Shown: positions 1-8,816 of the stretch, piece by piece
Layout of the letters: each line of letters starts with the position of its first letter
How positions within the stretch are numbered: position 1 is the stretch's first letter
NCBI GenBank assembly: GCA_036986275.1
Contig: BTRG01000050.1
Coordinates: 1 to 18,094, forward strand
Direction: 5' to 3'
Length of the DNA stretch: 18,094 nt
DNA from: BTRG01 sp036986275
Lineage (GTDB): Bacteria > Pseudomonadota > Gammaproteobacteria > Acidiferrobacterales > SZUA-150
Position numbers and translations under genes: made by a program
Notes under the pieces: generated by a model
What the model saw: the letters and a program-made list of their open reading frames with translations, nothing else
Databases searched by the model: none
What the model was told of the DNA's origin: nothing

Positions 1-732
1 ATTCTGGCAAACACTCATTTGAAACAACAACTGCTCAGACGTATTGCCGCCTTGCTGGGAAAGAAGTCCTATCAAGGCATACAACCATGGTTCACACCCG
101 CTATTATGACAAGACGCATCAACATGCTCAGCAAGATATTGATAGATGATATTGCCTGGGATCCTTTTCTGATAGGACGATTGGATAATTTCACGCGTCA
201 TACCGATGCGCTCAAATATTATTCACGTGCACGCTATCACTACCTGGACACCGTTGTGATCAATAAACCCAGCTGGAAGGCGGACAAGGCCTTGCGCAGG
301 TTTAATAGAAACACCACAGCTGATTTTGTCGATGGCTGGGGGCGTTTATTGGCCAGCATAGCTGTGGCCAGACCCGGTCCCTGGATAATCAATACCTCCG
401 TAATAAAACAAAAAGCCCCTTCCACGACGCCTGCCGGAATCAGCAAGGACCAGTGCTTGCAACGCACCTTGTTTCTTCATAATTCCTCGAAACAAGCCGT
501 ACCCATCAAGTCACTACGCTGGGAATATACCTATGAATTTTCCAATCACACGGATCTTGGCAAGGCCATAACAGACGAGAGAGAGCTGACAATCTGGTAT
601 AAACCAACGTCAAGCAGGCGCTGGCAGGCACTCTCTACCAAGGTCAATGTGGTAGCAAAGACCTTGAGCACAGATACACCCATCAGAATCGTCAGTGGTC
701 AATTTATAGCTTGTCAACATGGCAATCCATGA
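1..732 (+). CDS. Unrecognised protein, 5' end outside the window
   Basis: The reading frame is open from the first base of the window with no stop before a TTG at position 19, so the true start probably lies upstream and the 243 visible codons are a C-terminal part. I do not recognise the family. The first half is basic and predicted helical, rich in Arg, Lys, Trp and Tyr. The last third alternates hydrophobic and polar residues, as a beta-rich domain would. I see no membrane segment, signal peptide or catalytic motif in the visible part. The stop codon overlaps the ATG of the next gene as ATGA (729-732), so the two are probably co-transcribed and translationally coupled, which suggests a link to the nucleotide-type transporter. 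I am confident that it is coding because of this junction and the long open frame, but I assign no function. Confidence 0.6.
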   Translation: MLANTHLKQQLLRRIAALLGKKSYQGIQPWFTPAIMTRRINMLSKILIDDIAWDPFLIGRLDNFTRHTDALKYYSRARYHYLDTVVINKPSWKADKALRRFNRNTTADFVDGWGRLLASIAVARPGPWIINTSVIKQKAPSTTPAGISKDQCLQRTLFLHNSSKQAVPIKSLRWEYTYEFSNHTDLGKAITDERELTIWYKPTSSRRWQALSTKVNVVAKTLSTDTPIRIVSGQFIACQHGNP

Positions 733-2018
733 CGCGTCCTGGCTATCAAGCCCTGGATCGTTTATTCCTGCTATTCACGCGTGTACAACCCGGTGAAGCC
801 AGGCCTGCCATTGCACTGCTGCTGACGATATTCATCTTATTATTAACCTATTACTTACTTAAGCCGGTACGGGAAGCACTGATACTGACCAATGGCACGG
901 CTGAACTTCGCAGCTATGCCATTGCTGCCCAGGGTATCACGCTGGCATTCATCATTCCGGTGTACAGCTATTGTTTAAAACGTTGGGGCGGGCAACGTCT
1001 GGTGCAGGGGATTACACTATTCTTTGCACTCAACCTCCTGATATTTTACGGCCTTCTGCAAGCGGACCTTGCCATCGGTTTCCTGTTTTTCATCTGGCTG
1101 GGTATCTTCAGTGTTATGGTCGTTGCCCAGTTCTGGGCCATGGCGGCAGACCTCTATAAAACAGAATCCGGTCTGCGCATGTTTGCTCCCGTTGCCGTGG
1201 GCGGTTCACTGGGTGCCGTATTCGGGTCACAACTCTCCAAACAACTGTATCAATATCTGGGGACGGATAATTTGCTGTTACTTGCCTGTGCCACGCTTAT
1301 TTTATCGCTCTTGCCCAGTTATTACGCGCGCCGGGCGCTGACAAAGGACTTGCGCAATGCCGACGATATCCCAAACAAGGTTTTTAATGGCTTCCGGCTG
1401 GTAATGAAAAACAGTTATCTGCTATGGATAGCGGTATTCGTCATTATACTTAACTGGATAAACAGCACTGGTGAATACCTACTGGCCAGATTCGTGACGG
1501 CCAACTACCTGGACAGCGGTATATCACTGAGCAAGGCAGAGTATATTGGGCAGTTTTATGGTGATTTTTATTCCTGGGTGAATATCCTGAGCCTGGGCAT
1601 ACAACTATTTCTGGTATCACGCCTGTTCCGCTGGATAGGCGTAGGCCGGTGTATGTTGGTATTGCCGTTGATCGCAGTGATAGGTTATGGATTGATGGCC
1701 TTCTTCCCCGTTTTTACACTCATCAAGGTTGTGAAGATACTGGAGAATAGCACCGACTATTCACTGCAGAATACAACACGCCATGCGCTGTTTCTGCCTT
1801 TAGAGACACATGCAAAATATGCCGGTAAAACCACTATCGACACTTTCTTCTGGCGCTTTGGCGATCTGATTCAGGCCCTGTTTATTTTTGCCGGCACGCA
1901 ATACTGGCAATGGTCTATACAGAATTTTGCCCTGTTTAATTTCGCCCTGGCTATTATGTTGTTGCTTGTTGCCATCTATATAAAACAGCTATACAAACAA
2001 CTCCCTCAAACTGCATAA
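729..2018 (+). CDS. Tlc-type NTP/NDP exchange transporter-like membrane protein
   Basis: This polytopic inner-membrane protein resembles the ATP:ADP antiporter (Tlc/Npt) family, which exchanges nucleotides across membranes. I see about 11-12 hydrophobic segments spread over the whole length. Near the first segment is a YYLLKPVREALIL stretch (K45-P-V-R-E49 counted from the ATG at 729), which resembles the charged motif after the first helix of that family. At 429 residues it is close to the membrane core of Tlc proteins (about 430-500). I chose the ATG at 729 because it forms an ATGA overlap with the preceding stop; a TTG at 711 in the same frame would overlap by 22 bases. Neither start has a strong Shine-Dalgarno sequence. 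Classical members belong to obligate intracellular bacteria and plastids, but distant homologues occur in free-living bacteria, so the substrate is uncertain. It could also be a more general MFS-type carrier. Confidence 0.72.
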   Translation: MTRPGYQALDRLFLLFTRVQPGEARPAIALLLTIFILLLTYYLLKPVREALILTNGTAELRSYAIAAQGITLAFIIPVYSYCLKRWGGQRLVQGITLFFALNLLIFYGLLQADLAIGFLFFIWLGIFSVMVVAQFWAMAADLYKTESGLRMFAPVAVGGSLGAVFGSQLSKQLYQYLGTDNLLLLACATLILSLLPSYYARRALTKDLRNADDIPNKVFNGFRLVMKNSYLLWIAVFVIILNWINSTGEYLLARFVTANYLDSGISLSKAEYIGQFYGDFYSWVNILSLGIQLFLVSRLFRWIGVGRCMLVLPLIAVIGYGLMAFFPVFTLIKVVKILENSTDYSLQNTTRHALFLPLETHAKYAGKTTIDTFFWRFGDLIQALFIFAGTQYWQWSIQNFALFNFALAIMLLLVAIYIKQLYKQLPQTA

Positions 2019-2066
2019 GCTATATTAAAGTGGCAACCTCAAGTGAATGATGGTGGTGGGCAGTGC

Positions 2067-3110
2067 TTAAATAATATCCACACACCGATTTGCCCATAAG
2101 CAGGTCAGGCGCCTCTCGGCGGGTTTGTTCTGTACGGTAAAATCGGTATCGTCGTCACCCCCTGCATCGGGATCACTGTACCAGTTCCAGAATAGCAGTC
2201 CATCGATACCCAGCCCGGCCGCGGCCTGCGCCCACATGCCGTTCACCTGGCTTTGTAATTCCAGGTCTACCGCCGCCAACCTTTGCTCCGGGCTTTCCCA
2301 TGGCCTGCTTAGTGAATCCCTGGCGGAGCGTTGTCCCACCTCTGCCAGCCAGACGGGCTTGTTGTACTCAACACCTATTCGCTTTAATGCATTAAGTGTT
2401 TTACGAATGACATCCTCTACCTTATGCATATCGACGGGTTCGGTATTATTGGATAAAACCGGGTAGACCGTAGCCGCAATACTATCCAATGCCTGCCAGC
2501 AACAGAATTTATTTGCTTGCTCTATGCCATGTGCGGCATACGTAATATGACCCTTATAGACATAACGGACAGAGCTGATAAGCTGGCTCCAGGAGCGTTT
2601 ACTCAGATTGGCATGGCGTAACTCGGTACCAATGATAAAATATTCCACGCCCTCTTTTTGCGCCAGTCGGGCATATTGCAAAATAATAAATCGGTAATGC
2701 TCAAACCATTCATTCCAGGCCGCCCCTCTTTCTGGCGCCACTTCACCGGCCCAGGCACCGGTTACCCAAACATGCGGCTTGATAATGACTTTTAGCCCCA
2801 GTGCATGTGCCGATTGAATACCGGCGATCAATTCATCATCCTGTACGGCGTTACCTTTGATTATTTGTCTGGCGCCGGTTCGCGCTTGCCAGAGAAACGG
2901 TACCAGGGCGACAGTATCCGCGCCTGTACGTTTTAGTCGTTTTAATGAGAGTATGGTTTGTAAGTGGTTTAACTTGACTTGTTCGGTCTGAATGAAATTA
3001 AAACCGCGCAATGAGAACTTTTCCCCGGCTTGAACCGTGATGACAGGCACTAACAAAAAACAGGCCAACACAAGCATGGCTATGCTATATTGATGGTCTC
3101 GCCACATCAT
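2067..3110 (-). CDS. Secreted GH113-like glycoside hydrolase (TIM barrel)
   Basis: This is a predicted periplasmic or secreted glycosidase of the GH113 type, a family whose characterised members are beta-mannanases. Residues 1-28 form a signal peptide with a hydrophobic core and a likely cut after VQA. The mature part looks like a TIM barrel. Likely catalytic acids are E163 in GTEL (acid/base) and E257 in WLAEVGQRS (nucleophile), each at the end of a hydrophobic strand. LLFWNWYSD (305-313) resembles the last strand of GH-A clan enzymes. At 347 residues it fits a single-domain enzyme. Two ATGs (3110, 3107) follow an AAAGG that is unusually close; the first overlaps the preceding gene by 26 bases. 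An ATG at 3077 would avoid the overlap but has no ribosome site. As last gene of the exopolysaccharide cluster it probably trims or releases the polymer. GH113 in such a place hints at a mannose- or hexosamine-containing chain, which is inference. Confidence 0.78.
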   Translation of the reverse strand: MMWRDHQYSIAMLVLACFLLVPVITVQAGEKFSLRGFNFIQTEQVKLNHLQTILSLKRLKRTGADTVALVPFLWQARTGARQIIKGNAVQDDELIAGIQSAHALGLKVIIKPHVWVTGAWAGEVAPERGAAWNEWFEHYRFIILQYARLAQKEGVEYFIIGTELRHANLSKRSWSQLISSVRYVYKGHITYAAHGIEQANKFCCWQALDSIAATVYPVLSNNTEPVDMHKVEDVIRKTLNALKRIGVEYNKPVWLAEVGQRSARDSLSRPWESPEQRLAAVDLELQSQVNGMWAQAAAGLGIDGLLFWNWYSDPDAGGDDDTDFTVQNKPAERRLTCLWANRCVDII

Positions 3111-4611
3111 CCTTTACACTGGTATCATTAATTCGACGATAGGCCCGCCAATGGTCCTGGTCATAAACCAATTCAAACCCTGCCATGCCATTTTGATACA
3201 GGTCAGGATAACGCTTATTAATCAGGTCCCTGGCACCGCCACGCCAACTGGGATCCGGCACCACCACTTGTCTTATTGACAAAACAGGACGTAGCAAATT
3301 AATCTTGAAATCGCTGGAGAATGGCAATATCAACTGCCTGGCATCACCACGCGCAACAATCACCCTATAGGCATTATGATCATCGATCAACGTAGGCATA
3401 CGATTTCGTGCCAGCCAGACTCCCAGATCTATCTCATTGTCATAGCGTATGACGGGTGGTTTGCCCTGTATGGCGGTGGCCCATTGATCCATTTCCGGCG
3501 TTGGCTTCCACAAGAATACCAGCCAACCTCCCAGTACGCTGACTAAGGTCATAACCATCGTAATGCGTATGGCCTTATGCGATTCTCTCGGCATCAACAC
3601 TATGCCGGCCATCAAACCTGAGCTAAACAAAAATAACATATCCGCCGGATGCGACAGAAAAAAACCATAGGTTGCCATACCGGTAGCCAGTATGGCATGT
3701 ACCAGCAACACTATCGTGGCACGTAACAATAAAGCATGACGACTGGCATGTACCAGCAACACAATCAAGACCGGATAGGCCACTATGCTGACAGCGATAG
3801 CCAATATGGTCGGCATTACCAGAGTGCCGCCAAAGGTATTTAACCAGGGTAGGTAGGGTGCATCGCGCCAGGCGCCTCGAAAAGCTGATTCAGGCGCGGT
3901 CAAGAAATGCAGCGAGTCATCCACAAAGATCCAGTTCAGATAGGCCCACGCAGAGACCGCAATGAACAACGGGATAATAACCACCACATACACACTGATT
4001 GCGGATTCCTCCATCATTTTGGGCGGCGCCACCAGAGGCAATAGCGGCAACAATGCAGCGAATAAATAAAAGGTCCGCTCGTCAATAAAGAAATACATGG
4101 CCAGCGTCAGCCCCAGCATGATAAATGCCCGGACATCGCGCTCATAGATTAATCGCGCCAGTGACAGATACAGGATATAAAACATGGCCAGACTGAGTGC
4201 ACGGTAGGTACCGCCTGTCACACTCCACAGGAAGAAAGGATGGCTTGCGACCAGAATGATTAAAGCCACTCGCACTCTCGTGGAGTAACCCTTGTTGGCC
4301 ATATGCTGGTTCCAGAATGCCAATAAGGCGGCACCGATAATGATCGAAATAAGATAGGGAGCCGCACCCGTCTTGAGACCAGGTAGAAAATAAAAAGGCA
4401 TCAGGATGTAGGCGGGGATATGGGGGTAAATCAAACCGAAATATTCGAGGCGACTTTCTGGTGCATCCAGTATGCCCAGCACCTTGGCCCAACGACTCAG
4501 CGCAAAGTCACTGATATAATGATGCTGTAGCAACCAGATGGTAATGACCGCCAACACCACGGAAGACAGCAGGAAGACCGCCGCCGAATAATAACGCTGC
4601 TCCTTATGCAT
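3085..4611 (-). CDS. Multi-pass membrane protein of exopolysaccharide cluster, possible GT-C-like
   Basis: I do not recognise the exact family. The protein has about 11-12 hydrophobic helices over the first three quarters. A hydrophilic C-terminal part of roughly 130 residues follows, beginning after the last helix at FLWKPTPEMD and ending in a WRAYRRI segment. The alternation of membrane helices with short loops, plus a C-terminal soluble domain, recalls GT-C-fold glycosyltransferases and other polysaccharide-assembly membrane proteins. No diagnostic catalytic motif is convincing, although an acidic FVDDS loop is present. I chose the ATG at 4611, giving 508 residues and an 8-base overlap with the stop of the synthase gene. 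An ATG at 4662 would add 17 residues and overlap by 59 bases. It lies between the synthase and the GH113 gene, so a role in modifying or moving the polymer is likely but unproven. Confidence 0.7.
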   Translation of the reverse strand: MHKEQRYYSAAVFLLSSVVLAVITIWLLQHHYISDFALSRWAKVLGILDAPESRLEYFGLIYPHIPAYILMPFYFLPGLKTGAAPYLISIIIGAALLAFWNQHMANKGYSTRVRVALIILVASHPFFLWSVTGGTYRALSLAMFYILYLSLARLIYERDVRAFIMLGLTLAMYFFIDERTFYLFAALLPLLPLVAPPKMMEESAISVYVVVIIPLFIAVSAWAYLNWIFVDDSLHFLTAPESAFRGAWRDAPYLPWLNTFGGTLVMPTILAIAVSIVAYPVLIVLLVHASRHALLLRATIVLLVHAILATGMATYGFFLSHPADMLFLFSSGLMAGIVLMPRESHKAIRITMVMTLVSVLGGWLVFLWKPTPEMDQWATAIQGKPPVIRYDNEIDLGVWLARNRMPTLIDDHNAYRVIVARGDARQLILPFSSDFKINLLRPVLSIRQVVVPDPSWRGGARDLINKRYPDLYQNGMAGFELVYDQDHWRAYRRINDTSVKDDVARPSI

Positions 4612-6694
4612 TGCGCCGTAGAGCACGCCGACGCGCCAGGGGTGTATAACGACTGATACCATGCTGGGTCTTTTCCCAGAAGAAGGGTTTATGGATTAAT
4701 TGCCACAAGCCCTTGTAGGCCGCAATTGATATCAGCAACCAGTAAACCGGCACTGTCAAACCATAAGGGATCATACTATAGTAGTTGCGTTTAAAGGCGC
4801 CCAAAGTAGTGATATAGATTAAATAACCATTACCCACCAATAGATTAAACAGACTTATGTATAAAAGAGATGGCGGGAACACAATGTCAAAGATATGCGT
4901 CTTTGTCATCAACCAGATGATATACATCAGATATAAAAACGGCGCTGCCAATGTGCTGATAATGGTGCCGCCAATAAAAAACTGAAAACCCCAAAATCCT
5001 ATTGCCCCCACAGATCGATGCAGATGTAGCGGGTGACGCATATGCACAAGATAAGTCTGCATATAACCCTTGATCCATCGTGAACGCTGGCGTATCCAAT
5101 TCAGAACATTACTATTGGCCTCTTCAAATGTTGTGGAATTCACAATTCCCACTCGATAACCCAGCTGTGTAATGCGCACACCCAGGTCGGCATCTTCGGT
5201 TACATTGAAAGGATCCCAGGCATTCACTTCACGCAAGATATGCATCTTGAAATGATTGGACGTGCCACCTAACGGTATAGGGATATTGAGCGCCTCCAAC
5301 GCAGGCAGATAAAAATCAAACCACAGCGAATACTCAAGCGTAAACATGCGTGTGAGCCAATTTTCGCGTGCATTGTAATAATTTAGTCGCGCCTGTATGC
5401 AGACGGTATTTCGCGGCGCCATTTGAAAGGCGGCAACGACCTTCTTTAGCTGATCAGGCTCGGGGATATCTTCTGCATCATAAATGGTGATAAACTCGCC
5501 ACGCGCAAAATTCAACGCATAATTACAGGCCTTGGGCTTGGTCTTTGGCAGGGAGTCTGGCACCAGGATGAGCTCGAATATTCCTTCCAACTCAAGTTCC
5601 TTGGCCGCTTGAATTGTCTCGGCATCATCTTCTTCAAGAATGAGTTTGATGTCGAGTTTTGATAAAGGATAATCCAGGCGTCTTAAGGCATCAGCCAGAA
5701 TCGGCAACACTTCCGGTTCCTTGTACATGGGTACCAATACGGTATAGGTTGGCAACTCCTGTTCTTTCAGGACCGATACCTGGTGATCCGTTACCTTGAC
5801 ATCGATGTGCCTGTCACCCCCCACCCAGGCCAGCATGGCCCTGAGCCCAAAATTCACCAGCAGGAAGATGGCAATAAAAGTGTTGATCGTTATCAGGGCA
5901 ATAACAGGCTCGAGTGTAAGAAACAATAACAGCGCACTAAAGAAACAGTAGATCACACCAAGTTGTCGCCGTGTGAAGACTTGCAAGGCCGAGTATTCTG
6001 AACTTTTAACAGCCAACGCACTGACTGCTGTCTGACTATAATATGGATTTGCATTACGTTGCAGTTCCCAGATGATGTCAAACTTGGAAGTGATAGCGAT
6101 CTTGACACCATCACCAAAACGCTCACGGATAAATTCTTCCGTCGGTGGTGTCAGGTCTGCCGTTACCACCCAAACATCCTTGCCTTCACGTCGCCAGGGC
6201 AGGATTAAATACTCTCCATAGAGTTGCAAATCTTCACGGTCTATCAGCGCGGCATCAGGTGGATCGACCGTAAGATTGATAAAACGGTGACCACTGTGAC
6301 TGGCCATGGCACGATAGAAATCCAGCGTACGCACCCAACCCTTGGCCAATATAATGTCACCCAGCCGTGTACCCCATTTCTCCTGCAGCTCTAACGCTTC
6401 CTGAAGCTGTTCGGCACTCAACAGGCCATAGGCCTCCAGCACTTCACCGAAACGTGCTTCATGCTCACCGGCAGGGGCAACTATGGTTTCATGTCCGGCC
6501 TGGGAGGCCAACAGGGGATAAAAGTCCAGGGGGTCTACCCAGCCCTTGGCCAACAGGATATCGCCTATGCGAGCACCGGTTCGCTTTTGTAACTCCAGCG
6601 CCTGCTCAAGCTGGGATTCTTTAATTAGCTTGTGCTTGATCAGCACCTCGCCCATGCGGGTGCTGTGATTGTTTTGGCCTGTAGTAGGCGACAT
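4604..6694 (-). CDS. Membrane GT2 polysaccharide synthase with tandem N-terminal MshEN domains
   Basis: This is a predicted inner-membrane processive glycosyltransferase controlled by c-di-GMP. Residues 13-133 hold four 24-residue repeats of the RLGxxLLxxGLLxxxxLxxxLxxQ type (13-36, 42-65, 81-104, 110-133), which make two complete MshEN domains. Residues 134-212 resemble the rest of the GspE/PilB N-terminal domain. Two helices follow (about 246-290). The GT2 domain (about 315-560) carries an acidic EEDD (354-357), DAED as the DxD motif (406-409), TED (499-501) and QRSRW as QxxRW (536-540), the set seen in cellulose- and poly-GlcNAc-type synthases. About four more helices run from 564 to 665. 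E. coli NfrB also couples a GT2 domain with MshEN, but there MshEN is C-terminal. The gene starts 23 bases after the BcsB-like gene. The sugar donor cannot be read from the sequence. Confidence 0.88.
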   Translation of the reverse strand: MSPTTGQNNHSTRMGEVLIKHKLIKESQLEQALELQKRTGARIGDILLAKGWVDPLDFYPLLASQAGHETIVAPAGEHEARFGEVLEAYGLLSAEQLQEALELQEKWGTRLGDIILAKGWVRTLDFYRAMASHSGHRFINLTVDPPDAALIDREDLQLYGEYLILPWRREGKDVWVVTADLTPPTEEFIRERFGDGVKIAITSKFDIIWELQRNANPYYSQTAVSALAVKSSEYSALQVFTRRQLGVIYCFFSALLLFLTLEPVIALITINTFIAIFLLVNFGLRAMLAWVGGDRHIDVKVTDHQVSVLKEQELPTYTVLVPMYKEPEVLPILADALRRLDYPLSKLDIKLILEEDDAETIQAAKELELEGIFELILVPDSLPKTKPKACNYALNFARGEFITIYDAEDIPEPDQLKKVVAAFQMAPRNTVCIQARLNYYNARENWLTRMFTLEYSLWFDFYLPALEALNIPIPLGGTSNHFKMHILREVNAWDPFNVTEDADLGVRITQLGYRVGIVNSTTFEEANSNVLNWIRQRSRWIKGYMQTYLVHMRHPLHLHRSVGAIGFWGFQFFIGGTIISTLAAPFLYLMYIIWLMTKTHIFDIVFPPSLLYISLFNLLVGNGYLIYITTLGAFKRNYYSMIPYGLTVPVYWLLISIAAYKGLWQLIHKPFFWEKTQHGISRYTPLARRRALRRNA

Positions 6695-6717
6695 GACTTT
6701 TAGCTAATCCCTATTGA

Positions 6718-8667
6718 TCAACCCAGCCATGAACCTAAGGTCTTGTGCCGTCTTGCCTGACGATAGAGATGAACGATCAGTACCGTCAGCAACAACCAAC
6801 CCAGGGCAAAGAACCAGAAACGATAGCGACCTATAACATCAAACCAGTTTTGCGCGTCCGCATAGACAATGCGCGCCAAACCAGGCTTATCACTATGCAG
6901 TGTTAATAGCACGCCTGTACTGTCGGCAAAGACCACATCCCCATCACTGCTATACATGGCATCCAGGCGCGGCAAGGCAGTCAATGACCATGGCATCAAC
7001 CATAGACCATAGTACCGGTCAGTCTGCACCAGTTGCCCCACTGTAATGCCTGGTAACTCGCTGGCTTCCAGCAATACCTGGCCGCGCTTATCGATCACAC
7101 GGATATGGCCCTGATCAAAACGTACTGGTGGATTCTTAAAAACAGACTTGGCATTACCGACTAAAATAAAAGGGCCTACAGGTGCGACTTCTGCATCTTC
7201 AGTAAAGTAATGGATTTTTTTCACTTCCAGAGGCAAGGCAAGATTTGCACCCATGCGCGACAACAAACCCAGGACACTTAAAGGGCGACTCAAATAATCC
7301 CTGGGCAGGTAAATATCAACCCCCTTTCTTAAATAATTTGACAGGTCCGCCATACTTGCAGGCAAGGTTTCATCAGGCACTGCCTGCAGACTGCTATCAG
7401 GATGTATTTGTATCGGAAAACGTTCCGGGTCTCCTTCACAGTTGCCTTCGATAACCTTACGCTGTGCCAGTAAACGTATGCGGTTGTGACGCTTTAGATC
7501 TGCACGATTCAGGCGCACCGCTACTGTTTGTTTTTTGCCGTTGTTATCCAGCCTCACGACTTCCTGCAACACATCATTTAAATAGACATATAACATTACA
7601 GGCGTTTCACTATCGCTGGGTGTGGAAACCACTTGCAACAACATGGTGTCCGGGAAGTAACCTGCCGGGAACTGATCGCTGGACACGGCAATACCCCACT
7701 CGATGCGTCTATACATCTCACTGTTTTTTATATCCAGCCCGAGATCAGACAGACTGATGGCATAACGGTCTGACTTGCCTTCTTCCAGTTTACTGCTAAC
7801 AGGATAGACTTGATAACGACCGGCGCTTGCCAGGCCGATCCAGGGTTGTTCAAAAAAAACGTTACTTCCAACGAAAGGATCGGTTACTGCAATAAAACCC
7901 CTTCCTTTCATTACCATCAGAGCAGCATTTATTCCTTTACCTAACTGATTATTGCCAACGGATTTTGCACCCATCGCCGCCAAGGCCAACTTGGGTGCAA
8001 TAACAATTTCACCGAGCACGGGCAATGTCGTGAAAAGAACTTTCTTGCCATTCGCTTCAAGTGCCTGACCCATTAACAGGGCGGCATTGAATACTTCTTC
8101 ATCCAGCTTGCCTGCTGGAATGCTGACCCGCACCTTCCTGGGCAAGAGTTCCCAGGCGGCACGTATTGTTTTCGGGCTACCATGAAAACGATACTGGACA
8201 CCGGAATTGGCACGAAAATGAAGGTAGCCGGCAGTGATACGATCATCCAGACAGCGATTGTCTGTAACGGGTAACGAAGATTTGATGCGAATTTTTATAA
8301 ATCGCTGTTTCAGGTCACCGGCCTGCAAAGGAAGATTGAGTACGTGCTGCTCCCGTGGACCCGATAAAGAAACGGTTCTTCGCGGCATATCGTTTACATA
8401 GATTCTGTAATACGCATGTTTGTTTAGTTCAGGTGATGCATTGTAGTGCAATTGCAATTGTGCAGAGCTGATTTTCAAATCCAGCGGTACCGGAAAGAAA
8501 AAGGTCTGATTCGCTGAGGCTGCCTCGATCAAGCTTCCTTTTTCATAACCCAGGTCTTCCAGCGTTACGACCTTGGATGGCTGCACCACGGCCCAGGCCT
8601 CTGGCCCCGCCAGCGCCCCTGTAAACAGGAATACAGCGGTCACCACGGATCCCCATACCTTACCCAT
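6718..8667 (-). CDS. BcsB-like periplasmic, membrane-anchored polysaccharide synthase subunit
   Basis: This resembles BcsB, the periplasmic partner of bacterial cellulose synthase, which binds the glycan as it leaves the inner membrane. Counting from the ATG at 8667 (649 residues), residues 1-26 form a signal peptide ending AWA. The long middle part is rich in beta-strands with the jelly-roll and ferredoxin-like alternation of BcsB, including carbohydrate-binding-like stretches such as YRIYVNDMP. A single helix near 617-635 followed by a basic tail gives the C-terminal anchor. The length fits the family (about 650-780). The start at 8667 is preferred because AAGAGAG lies about 8 bases upstream and a signal peptide follows at once; the frame stays open to a TTG at 8856, which has no ribosome site. 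It is the first gene of the cluster. The partner synthase here carries MshEN rather than PilZ, so the polymer need not be cellulose. Confidence 0.85.
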   Translation of the reverse strand: MGKVWGSVVTAVFLFTGALAGPEAWAVVQPSKVVTLEDLGYEKGSLIEAASANQTFFFPVPLDLKISSAQLQLHYNASPELNKHAYYRIYVNDMPRRTVSLSGPREQHVLNLPLQAGDLKQRFIKIRIKSSLPVTDNRCLDDRITAGYLHFRANSGVQYRFHGSPKTIRAAWELLPRKVRVSIPAGKLDEEVFNAALLMGQALEANGKKVLFTTLPVLGEIVIAPKLALAAMGAKSVGNNQLGKGINAALMVMKGRGFIAVTDPFVGSNVFFEQPWIGLASAGRYQVYPVSSKLEEGKSDRYAISLSDLGLDIKNSEMYRRIEWGIAVSSDQFPAGYFPDTMLLQVVSTPSDSETPVMLYVYLNDVLQEVVRLDNNGKKQTVAVRLNRADLKRHNRIRLLAQRKVIEGNCEGDPERFPIQIHPDSSLQAVPDETLPASMADLSNYLRKGVDIYLPRDYLSRPLSVLGLLSRMGANLALPLEVKKIHYFTEDAEVAPVGPFILVGNAKSVFKNPPVRFDQGHIRVIDKRGQVLLEASELPGITVGQLVQTDRYYGLWLMPWSLTALPRLDAMYSSDGDVVFADSTGVLLTLHSDKPGLARIVYADAQNWFDVIGRYRFWFFALGWLLLTVLIVHLYRQARRHKTLGSWLG

Positions 8668-8682
8668 ACTCAATCTCTCTTT
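8654..8682 (-). promoter_or_regulatory. Ribosome binding site fixing the BcsB-like gene start
   Basis: Read on the minus strand, AAGAGAG lies about 8 bases before the ATG at 8667. It supports this start over the in-frame extension of 63 codons that reaches the TTG at 8856, and it leaves a signal peptide at the very N terminus. Confidence 0.55.
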
Positions 8683-8816
8683 ATTATTAACATTCGTTTC
8701 GACATCACATGCACCGGGTAACATCGGTCCTCCGCCTGTAACTGCTCTACTTATAGATTCCCTATACATATAGATGAAATTCTCTCCCTGCGCCGTGGAT
8801 TTCACCTGCCTGGGTA

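Noticed and set aside
8750..8778. TATAAG as a -10 box for the exopolysaccharide cluster
   Set aside because: The hexamer at -35 spacing (TTCATC) matches consensus at only three positions, so the promoter is not supported.
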